A program made the position numbers and the translations under genes. DNA of 32,620 bases from an uncultured Methylococcaceae bacterium (GTDB taxonomy: Bacteria; Pseudomonadota; Gammaproteobacteria; Methylococcales; Methylococcaceae): contig CAIOOA010000309.1 of NCBI GenBank assembly GCA_903859815.1, positions 1-32,620 of the forward strand, written 5' to 3'. This document shows, one piece after another, positions 8,264 through 14,258 of this stretch. Numbering within the stretch: position 1 is the stretch's first letter; each line of letters starts with the position of its first letter. A model generated the notes under the pieces. The model searched no databases, was not told where the DNA came from, and saw only the letters and a program-made list of their open reading frames with translations.

Positions 8264-9099
8264 TCTATGTAAAAAGAGACCCCTCGCTCATTCCAGATCA
8301 GTTACTTCAAGTTGCTGAACGTGCTCAGCAAATACTCGAAACCTTGCCACCAGCAGATCGCAAAGCCTTCATTGAGAAGAAGTCGCATATTTGGCGTTCA
8401 TTCGCCAGATACCTAGCCAAAATGTCATATGGAAAGTGTTGGTACTCTGAGAGCAACGACCCTCAATCTTTTTTCGATGTTGACCACTTTCGACCAAAAA
8501 AAGCTGCTATGCGCTCAGGGACTCTCACGGATGATGGCTACCCTTGGTTGGCATTCTCATGGGAAAACTTCCGTTACTCGGCTGGAAAGTCGAATCGACT
8601 GAATACAGACGAGGGAACCGACAAAGTTGTCGGCAAGGGAAGTTGGTTCCCTTTGTTGGCAGGGAGTAAAGTCGCAGACTGGGCAAATCGTTGTGAAGCT
8701 TTTGAAAAACCAATTCTGATTGATCCTACTGTCAGAGGGGATGTAGATTTATTAGACGTTGATGCAAATGGATATATGCAACCAAGTTGTTCTTGTATCG
8801 GGCCGGACAAGCAAGAACGAGTCAAACGATCAATAGAGCTTTACGGTCTCAACTTGGGAAATCTGGTGTCTGCCCGCAAGCGTGTCTTACGCGATGTGCA
8901 AGACAATTACGATAATTTAATGGATTTGATTATGGCAAACCATGATCTATTTTCGATCGAACGGCTGATTTCACAAATTAGACGAGCAACTAGTTCAGAT
9001 GCTCCATATGCGAGAACTGCCCGCTCCAAACTGTATTCACTACCAGATGGCGCAAGGTTTTGTGCTCAACCAGAAGACGGGCCAAACCAAAATATCTAG
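8260..9099 (+). CDS. HNH endonuclease, PtuB-like
   Basis: A 279-residue protein with an HNH/beta-beta-alpha-metal core: KCWYSES (C60) followed by FDVDHFRPKKA, with D75-H76 as the expected metal and catalytic pair. The DHFRPK block is characteristic of the PtuB/retron-associated HNH family. The start is TTG at 8260, overlapping the ATPase stop (TTGA). GGAGGAG at 8248-8254 provides a strong ribosome site, and no ATG lies nearby. In Septu systems PtuB is the DNA-cleaving partner of the PtuA ATPase. The second position of the N-terminal Cx2C is serine here, so the structural zinc site may be altered or built differently. It is the last gene of the coupled defence run; the next gene is on the other strand. 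Confidence 0.82.
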   Translation: MIYVKRDPSLIPDQLLQVAERAQQILETLPPADRKAFIEKKSHIWRSFARYLAKMSYGKCWYSESNDPQSFFDVDHFRPKKAAMRSGTLTDDGYPWLAFSWENFRYSAGKSNRLNTDEGTDKVVGKGSWFPLLAGSKVADWANRCEAFEKPILIDPTVRGDVDLLDVDANGYMQPSCSCIGPDKQERVKRSIELYGLNLGNLVSARKRVLRDVQDNYDNLMDLIMANHDLFSIERLISQIRRATSSDAPYARTARSKLYSLPDGARFCAQPEDGPNQNI

Positions 9100-9325
9100 C
9101 AATGCTTATTCCTTAACGCCACATCATACAAATTTAATTCGCTTAATAATTGAGCCAAAGATCTGTTGCAACTTCATCAGGAGCCACAATGAGCTTTAAC
9201 CTTTGCAAAGCCCAAGTCCAAGAGAAGTGACCAGCTTGGAGCATAAGTGTGGTCTTTTCGCCAAATTTCTCCTTACTAAATCGTCGCGTTGGAATACCAT
9301 GGGGCTAATGCCACGAGCTTGACCC

Positions 9326-9949
9326 TCAATAACCGTCAATAATGTAATAATCCAGCGAATCGCCAAACGCCCCGGCCTGTTTGTCAACACGCACGCAAAG
9401 CCTATTCGGTTTGCCAGGGCTATCGCAATGGTTCAAAACGGCTTTGCTGCCTTTTTTGTCCAAACTGGCGACGACCGCCTGCCCGGCGTCAATCTGAGTT
9501 TGAAGTCGATCCAGTTTCGACTCATTCCAAGACATCATCAGGATAGACATGATTGATGCTGATGCCAAGATGGCAATGAATATCATGACTAACTTGGCCG
9601 TCCACCGCCATGAAAGTGATCGCGCCACTTGGCGCAGCTCATTCGCGGCGTTGGCGAAGCAGGCTTCGGTTTTTCTGGACGTTTCCTCGAACTGGGCGTG
9701 GCGATCCACCAGGCTCCGTATCGCGGCCTTCGTTGCTGCGTCGGCGAATTGAGTGGTCGCATGCTGGAATATTTCGGCAGACTTGACCAGCTTGTCAGCC
9801 TCGCGGCGCAGCATCGAGGCCGCTTGAGTATCCGCCTGTATCGACTCAATCCGGTCGAGGATGGCTTTGAATTCAAGCAGCATGTCATGGTAAAAGAACT
9901 CTTGGCGGGTGCGCGGTTCAGTCAGGGAGGGCAAATCCAACTTGTTCAC
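9326..9949 (-). CDS. Single-pass membrane protein, third gene of an stb-like operon (StbC position)
   Basis: A 207-residue protein with a long helical, probably coiled-coil N-terminal region (residues 15-112, rich in A, E, R, Q), one clear membrane segment (about 119-141, LVMIFIAILASASIMSI) and a short C-terminal domain with two cysteines (HCDSPGKPNRLCVRV). The start is GTG at 9949; it shares one base with the stop of the ATPase gene before it, so the two are probably translationally coupled. In plasmids such as R388 and R46, stbC is a third gene encoding a membrane protein. The StbC label here rests on position and topology, not on a recognised domain. Confidence 0.6.
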   Translation of the reverse strand: MNKLDLPSLTEPRTRQEFFYHDMLLEFKAILDRIESIQADTQAASMLRREADKLVKSAEIFQHATTQFADAATKAAIRSLVDRHAQFEETSRKTEACFANAANELRQVARSLSWRWTAKLVMIFIAILASASIMSILMMSWNESKLDRLQTQIDAGQAVVASLDKKGSKAVLNHCDSPGKPNRLCVRVDKQAGAFGDSLDYYIIDGY

Positions 9950-10689
9950 TACGCATTACCGAACAATGCTTCAAACACCTGATCCAAATTCCGGCTGGTG
10001 CTTTTCGACATCGACTTCATCGTATAGCGGTCGATGCATTCGAACCGTCGGCGGGCATTCCTGTCCTTACCTTCCCCATCCAAGTCAACCGGTAAACTCC
10101 GGGCTTCCGCCTTGTAGTCGGTTTCGTCGGCTAGCACCTGGGTTACGGTCATTTGCTTCAACACCAGCAGGCTATAAAGTTCGTTTTTAAAGATTGCAGC
10201 CTTGGTGTCCGCCGTGCAAAGCTTATGCTGTTCGGAAAATGCCAGGATTGGCCCAAACTCCGAGGACACGTCATCTTTGACCCGGTTGAAAACCAGCTTG
10301 ATCTTTTCCGGTGGGATGCCGAACCCCGACAAGATGGCAACCGTCCGCATCGTGTCCTTTTGCTCTTTAATGCCATCAGAAACCGGCACAAGAAAGCAGT
10401 CGAACTCGAACTTGGCCTCATCATGCTTGACCATGCCGTCAAGAAACAACTCGACGTTCGATGCGCCGACATCAATGATGGCATCGTCTAGCAAAATCAG
10501 CCTTTCAATCAGCTTTGAAAATTGTGCGCCTGCGTATTTTTCAACCTTGACCCCCGCCAACTCCCTCGTCGTGTCATTCAGCGTCTCCACCGCGATGACC
10601 GGCGCATTGCCCATGCGAGGCGATAATAAATTGGCGGCAATGGTGGTTTTACCCACATTGCCCGTTAAATTCAATACTGCGACTTTCAT
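9949..10689 (-). CDS. ParA/MinD-like P-loop ATPase, StbB-like plasmid stability protein
   Basis: A 246-residue ATPase. The N terminus MKVAVLNLTGNVGKTTIAAN carries a deviant Walker A (GNVGKTT, residues 10-16) of the ParA/MinD/StbB kind. A Walker-B-like segment IDVGASN and FDCFLVPVSDG follow, and FNRVKDD corresponds to the nucleotide-base loop seen in this superfamily. The ATG at 10689 was chosen because AAGGGGAAG precedes it; the longer frame to 10728 would overlap the upstream gene. Such proteins position or stabilise plasmids and can affect conjugation. The gene sits 10 bp after a small HTH protein and overlaps a membrane-protein gene, matching the stbA-stbB-stbC order. Confidence 0.78.
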   Translation of the reverse strand: MKVAVLNLTGNVGKTTIAANLLSPRMGNAPVIAVETLNDTTRELAGVKVEKYAGAQFSKLIERLILLDDAIIDVGASNVELFLDGMVKHDEAKFEFDCFLVPVSDGIKEQKDTMRTVAILSGFGIPPEKIKLVFNRVKDDVSSEFGPILAFSEQHKLCTADTKAAIFKNELYSLLVLKQMTVTQVLADETDYKAEARSLPVDLDGEGKDRNARRRFECIDRYTMKSMSKSTSRNLDQVFEALFGNA

Positions 10690-10699
10690 GTTCTTCCCC

Positions 10700-11038
10700 T
10701 TAGCGGTAGTTGTCAAAATCAATTTCAAGGCTTTTGGCTTTGCGAATATCGGTCGGATCGGCGATGGTGCGGTTAGGCGTTCCGGCCTTTTCCGCTTGTC
10801 CCGGTTCGACTATGTCGACAGGTTTGGCTTTAGGTGGACAAGCCGACTCGGGCCGCCGCTTCATGAATGCGCGGACGGCTTCGCGGGACACTAGCACCCC
10901 GTTCAACCCCAACCACTGGCGAATTTGGTCGTCGGTGTAGCCTGACCGTTTCAAGTCGAAAATGCCCGATGCAAACGGTTCAAGTTGCGAACTACGCTTC
11001 CCTGGCCTTTCGCTAATTTTGAACGCATCAACATCCAC
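10700..11038 (-). CDS. Small helix-turn-helix DNA-binding protein, StbA-like
   Basis: A 112-residue protein. Residues 15-62 fit the small HTH pattern of plasmid-encoded binders: LEPFASGIFDLKRSGYTDDQ, then IRQWLGLNGVLVSREAVRAFM. This reads as a short helix bundle with recognition helix near VSREAVRAFMKRR. The C-terminal half is Pro/Lys-rich and probably disordered. It is the first gene of the leftward three-gene operon, and 66 bp upstream of its start lies a run of helically phased TGCA-core repeats, the expected binding site for an StbA-type protein. In R388, StbA binds 9-bp direct repeats near its own promoter and is needed for plasmid segregation. Binding to this array is inferred. Confidence 0.65.
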   Translation of the reverse strand: MDVDAFKISERPGKRSSQLEPFASGIFDLKRSGYTDDQIRQWLGLNGVLVSREAVRAFMKRRPESACPPKAKPVDIVEPGQAEKAGTPNRTIADPTDIRKAKSLEIDFDNYR

Positions 11039-11103
11039 CTATAACCCCCCGATATTTAATTCAACCAAGTTCCTAAAAAAATATTCCGAGACAATACAAT
11101 CTC

Positions 11104-11204
11104 TTGCAAGTACATGCAAGCGGATGCAACCCAAATGCATGACCATGCAAGCGTAAGCTACCCGTTGCAACACGAATGCAACGGTCTTGCAATGCAGATG
11201 CATG
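11104..11204. repeat. Helically phased TGCA-core iteron array upstream of the stb-like operon
   Basis: TGCA cores begin at 11105, 11115, 11125, 11136, 11146, 11166, 11177, 11188 and 11199. One in-phase position (about 11156) is degenerate (AAGCTA), and one extra out-of-phase core lies at 11193. The nine phased cores span 94 bp over nine 10.4-bp steps, so all face the same side of the helix. The unit reads roughly WTGCAASS, and several units end in AAG or AAC. Position and spacing suit a binding array for the adjacent HTH protein, acting as operator, centromere-like site or both. Confidence 0.75.
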
Positions 11205-11220
11205 GAAAAGCAGGTTAGAT

Positions 11221-11304
11221 CGTTACTGCGAGGCCAATGGGCGTTACTGACCGAAACTGAAAAGCGTCAGTAACGGGGGGAGGCGATAAAAATGAGCGTT
11301 ACTG
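11221..11304. repeat. CGTTACTG repeats (three direct, one inverted)
   Basis: CGTTACTG occurs at 11221-11228, 11242-11249 and 11297-11304, and its reverse complement CAGTAACG at 11268-11275. The first two copies are exactly 21 bp apart (two helical turns). The second copy and the inverted copy form an 8-bp inverted repeat with an 18-bp spacer. They follow directly on the iteron array. An operator, a replication or transfer origin element, or a recombination site are all possible. The rest of this gene-free stretch (11305-11484) shows nothing I can name. Confidence 0.6.
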
Positions 11305-11484
11305 TCACTGGAAATTTCACAATGACTTTTCTGAAACGGGTGCAGTCCCCTCTGTGGAAGCAATGGCAAAAAAAGAATTCAACCTTCGGCAATTTAGTGT
11401 GGGTTTCTTAGACCATCGGGCTATTCCAAGCCAATGGCTTCGGCGGTAAAGGCTTCGCACCCGCAAAGGGTCAGGCAAGAAAAA

Positions 11485-12018
11485 CTACCCGTTTTCCATC
11501 ATGTCGGCCAGTTCAACCGCCCGGTTGCCAACCTGTGTGGCCCATTTGCTTGAGAGCATCTCCTCCGCCGCGCCGGAATAATCGCCATCCTGCAAATTCG
11601 ACAACATGCGGGTGAACCCCAGAAGCCCGTCCACGCCCAGATTGAACGCCATGGAAATCAGCACATTCTGCCTTGCCGCCGAGAGGCTCCTCCACCAAGG
11701 CAACCTCGCATCAAGCTGTTGGGTTACCCGGTCAATGTCATGATGCAACAGCATCATGGCTTCCTCCCGGGTGATGCCGGTGTCGTCAAGGTTCCTGCCC
11801 ACCCCGATGGTCAGTTTGTTGCTGGCATCCGTGTAGGGTCTCAATTGCAAGCCTTCATGCTGGATCAGCAGTTCCTCGATGCTGTAGGAGCTGTAGGCCG
11901 AAGGCGTCGAAACGTGGGGCGACCCGCTGTGGGACTTTTTGTGGGCGCAGGCTGAAATCGACAGGTAAACGAACAATAGGGCGGCAAGCTTTATCAATTT
12001 GGATTGGATGTTTGACAT
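11485..12018 (-). CDS. GH24 (T4-type) lysozyme with lipoprotein signal
   Basis: A muramidase that cleaves peptidoglycan. The catalytic triad of T4-type lysozymes is present: E55 in QHEGLQLRPY, D64 in YTDASNK and T70 in KLTIGVGRNL. Helices typical of the family follow (ARQNVLISMAFNLGVDGLLG). The N terminus has a hydrophobic stretch ending in the lipobox LSISAC (C24), so the enzyme would be a membrane-anchored lipoprotein. That is unlike most phage endolysins, which lack one. The ATG at 12018 was chosen because it places the signal sequence at the start; an upstream in-frame start adds a charged, non-signal segment. The protein is 177 residues. It stands alone between the stb-like region and the sirtuin. 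No holin, spanin or phage structural gene is nearby, so it may belong to a transfer element or be a domesticated gene. Confidence 0.87.
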   Translation of the reverse strand: MSNIQSKLIKLAALLFVYLSISACAHKKSHSGSPHVSTPSAYSSYSIEELLIQHEGLQLRPYTDASNKLTIGVGRNLDDTGITREEAMMLLHHDIDRVTQQLDARLPWWRSLSAARQNVLISMAFNLGVDGLLGFTRMLSNLQDGDYSGAAEEMLSSKWATQVGNRAVELADMMENG

Positions 12019-12421
12019 TATCGGCTCTGTTTTTTTATGACGGTGACGATTGGGTGATTCGATACAGCGCAATAAGCGACTTGTTCCGTAACTCATGTCT
12101 TACACGACCCTGTGCCGGAGGTCGCGGTGAACCACACAAGTGTGGGCAATCCAAGCGTGTGGGCCAAGTCGCCTTCATTATGAAAGCCAAGGGTCGGTTG
12201 GCAAACTGACGTAAATCCGTCGAGTGATCGGCATAAAAATCCCCCCGTATTCAGTAACAATATGAAGTCATTCAATCACGCAGAAACCCGTAAAATACCA
12301 TCGCATTATGTCATCAAATTCAGGCGAATTTGCGAAATTTAGCCCGCTTGGCTGAGGCAAACACGCTAAAATAGCGACAACTCCTTCAATCTTTTCAAGT
12401 CACAGAAAAACGGGTTTAATC
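12019..12421. other. Intergenic stretch of about 400 bp without a supported gene
   Basis: Lies between the divergently oriented lysozyme gene and the SRAP remnant. It contains a perfect small hairpin, CCACAC-AA-GTGTGG, near 12133-12146, with a second GTGTGGGC nearby (12157-12166). The last 100 bp are AT-rich and probably hold the promoter of the SRAP remnant and sirtuin. Short open frames here have no recognisable content. Confidence 0.5.
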
Positions 12422-12541
12422 ATGTGCGGTCGTTTCATGCTGAAAAGCTTGTCGGCGGGGATTGCCGGCCAATTAGGGCTAGTTGATGCCCTGGGCTTTT
12501 ACCCCACGACAACATTGCAGAGCCGAAAGAATGGTCTTTGA
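12422..12541 (+). pseudogene. 5' fragment of an SRAP (YedK/HMCES-like) gene
   Basis: The frame starts MCGRFMLKSLSAGIAGQLGL and stops after 39 codons. MCGRF at the very start, with Cys2 as nucleophile, is the hallmark of SRAP proteins, which crosslink to abasic sites in single-stranded DNA. Family members are about 200-230 residues. The rest of the domain, including the conserved N, E and H catalytic residues, is absent. The frame runs 11 bases into the sirtuin gene. The first 20 or so codons look genuine and the later ones lose family resemblance. The sirtuin may now use the SRAP promoter and translation start by coupling. Confidence 0.7.
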
Positions 12542-13283
12542 CGAAAAATTGCTGGACTGCATCAGTCAAGCGCGGCACGTGGTGGTATTCACCGGGGCGG
12601 GCGTGTCCGCCGAAAGCGGCATCCCGACCTTCCGCGATGCGCAAACCGGGCTTTGGACCGAATACGACGCGGCGACGTTGGCCAGCCCGGAAGGTTTCCG
12701 GGCCGACCCGGCCTTGGTCTGGGGCTGGTACGAATGGCGGCGCATGAAAGTCTTGCAGGCAAAGCCGAACCCGGCCCATCTCACCATCGCCGAATTGGCG
12801 GAAAAGGTTCCCCGATTGACTTTGGTCACTCAAAACGTCGATGATTTGCATGAGCGCGCAGGGAGTGACAACCCGATCCATCTGCATGGTTGCTTGCATC
12901 GTCCACGATGCTTTGCCTGTGCCAAGCCTTTTGACTACCCGCCCGGCATTCCCGAAGAACCCGAGGGCGGAAGGCGATTGGAACCCCCTCGTTGCGTCCA
13001 CTGCGGGGGATATATTCGACCCGGCGTGGTGTGGTTTGGCGAAAGCTTACCAGAAGAGGCATGGAATGCCGCTCAACAAGCCGCCCAACATTGCGACTTG
13101 CTGTTTTCGATAGGCACGTCCTCCCTGGTTTGGCCTGCGGCCCAATTGCCGGAAACAGCAGCACGAAACGGTGCGGCCATCGTGCAAATCAACCCGGAAC
13201 CGACCGCGTTGGATCGCACGGCACGTTTCAACTTGCGCGGCAAGGCCGGAGACATCCTACCTGCGCTGCTGGAAGCCCTGTAA
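12531..13283 (+). CDS. Sirtuin, NAD+-dependent protein deacylase (CobB-like, class III features)
   Basis: Removes acyl groups from lysine using NAD+. Rossmann-fold motifs GAGVSAESGIPTFRD (from residue 22), TQNVDDLH (100-107) and GTSSLVWPAA are present, as are the catalytic histidine H119 (LHGCLH) and the zinc cysteines C127, C130, C155 and C158. Y67 and R70 in WYEWRR match the Y-x-x-R pair that lets class III sirtuins accept succinyl or malonyl groups. The ATG at 12531 gives a 250-residue protein with the usual N terminus; a longer in-frame start at 12483 would lie inside the SRAP remnant. No good ribosome site precedes it, so translation may be coupled to the remnant frame. Substrates cannot be told. 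Confidence 0.93.
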   Translation: MVFDEKLLDCISQARHVVVFTGAGVSAESGIPTFRDAQTGLWTEYDAATLASPEGFRADPALVWGWYEWRRMKVLQAKPNPAHLTIAELAEKVPRLTLVTQNVDDLHERAGSDNPIHLHGCLHRPRCFACAKPFDYPPGIPEEPEGGRRLEPPRCVHCGGYIRPGVVWFGESLPEEAWNAAQQAAQHCDLLFSIGTSSLVWPAAQLPETAARNGAAIVQINPEPTALDRTARFNLRGKAGDILPALLEAL

Positions 13284-13410
13284 GAAATAATTTTTGATTG
13301 AGGGGCTCTTGCCCAGTCGCTTTAACATTAATTTTCGGTAACATACGCCGAGCAAAAGATGATAGCCTTTTTGCCGTATTCCGATGAACCCCAACCCAGT
13401 GGACACGCCC

Positions 13411-13689
13411 ATGCGCACCAAGAAAGAACTTATCGACGCCCTCTCGGAACGAACCCAACAATCCAAAATCGACACCGAGGCATTCCTTGACGCGCTGGGC
13501 GATTGTATCCGCGAATCCCTGGCGCAAGGCAACGAAGCCGTCCTGCCGGGGATCGGCAAGCTCACGGTCAAGGAAAGGCCGGCCAGAACCGGCAGGAACC
13601 CGGCGACGGGCGAGCCCATCCAGATTGCCGCCCGCAAAGCCCCGGCCTTCAGCGCGTCGAAGGCGTTGAAAGACGCGGTTGGGGGGTAA
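13411..13689 (+). CDS. HU-family DNA-binding protein
   Basis: A nucleoid-associated protein that bends DNA as a dimer. MRTKKELIDALSERT and the DNA-binding arm ERPARTGRNPATGEPI (HU consensus RxxRxGRNPxTGE) are clear. The C-terminal FSASKALKDAV is family-typical. The usual length is about 90 residues and the ATG at 13411 gives 92; an in-frame ATG at 13384 would add nine residues. Neither start has a strong ribosome site. Sequence alone does not separate HU from an IHF-like role. It stands on its own after the sirtuin. Confidence 0.92.
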   Translation: MRTKKELIDALSERTQQSKIDTEAFLDALGDCIRESLAQGNEAVLPGIGKLTVKERPARTGRNPATGEPIQIAARKAPAFSASKALKDAVGG

Positions 13690-14258
13690 ATTTAAATTAA
13701 GGGGGGCGAAGGGAGTGACTAGCCACTTTGACCCTCCCCATTCCGTATCAGCAACACAAACCGATAAAACCGACTAAACCTACAAATCAGCCACCGGCAA
13801 GGCATGTTTTGCGAGGGATGCGCAGTCGGTTTTGTAGGCATGGCGCACAAAATGAAACGATTTTATACCAAAATATTTATGCCTGACTACTTATATCAAT
13901 AAGTTACATCATGTGTAGCATGGATTCAGGGAATATTATTCCGCGAAGTATTTGCAAACAATTCGGTTAAATTGAGAAAAATGCTCACCATTCCGGCTTG
14001 ATATGTCCTGACAGCACAGCACTGCATGAATTCTCAACTGTAAAATGTATCAAATCAACTGCATTGTTTTTGACAGTAGCCGAGCTTTTATTTTTACTCG
14101 ATAGTGAATGTGAAGAAGCCTACCTCAAAAGAATGACATTCTGTAACATTAAAGTCACTTGTTTGCAATTTTTCAGATGAATAATATGAAAATTGGGAGC
14201 TTATTGCTTCCATAGATCGAATGGTCAAACTGAAAATGCTAATGAGGAATCATAAGGT
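13690..14258. other. 569-bp AT-rich intergenic region
   Basis: The first part has a diffuse inverted repeat: AAACCGAC and CCTACAAA near 13766-13790 are echoed by GTCGGTTTTGTAGG near 13832-13845. This could be the end of the HU transcript or a remnant. The middle (about 13850-14130) is AT-rich and I see no gene there. The last part holds the candidate PhoB box listed separately. A 60-codon frame at 13998-14180 lacks any family resemblance or ribosome site. Confidence 0.5.
14141..14158 (+). promoter_or_regulatory. Candidate PhoB (Pho) box upstream of the phytase/GDPD gene
   Basis: CTGTAAC-ATTA-AAGTCAC compares with the consensus pair CTGTCAT/C separated by 4 bp; each half matches at about five of seven positions. 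TAATAT at 14182-14187 could be the -10. The site is 100 bp before the start of a phosphate-ester-hydrolysing protein, which supports the call. It is weaker than the box before pstS. Confidence 0.45.

Noticed and set aside
9196-9390. 64-codon minus-strand frame after the stb-like operon
   Set aside because: Overlaps the end of the membrane-protein gene and shows no family resemblance.
10202-10894. 230-codon open frame on the + strand opposite the stb-like operon
   Set aside because: Fully antisense to two genes with clear motifs; no domain, no ribosome site; a shadow of the other strand.
11104-11304. CRISPR array
   Set aside because: Repeats are only 5-8 bp and on a helical spacing without unique spacers of 30 bp or more; no cas gene.
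11363-11449. 28-codon frame MAKKEFNLRQFSVGFLDHRA... after the CGTTACTG repeats
   Set aside because: Short, without a clear ribosome site or recognisable family; could be a gene fragment but not supportable.
12012-12275. Overlapping 60-65 codon frames on both strands between lysozyme and SRAP remnant
   Set aside because: No motifs, poor starts; the region looks non-coding.
13998-14180. 60-codon frame in the region before the phytase/GDPD gene
   Set aside because: No ribosome site or similarity; it runs across the candidate PhoB box.
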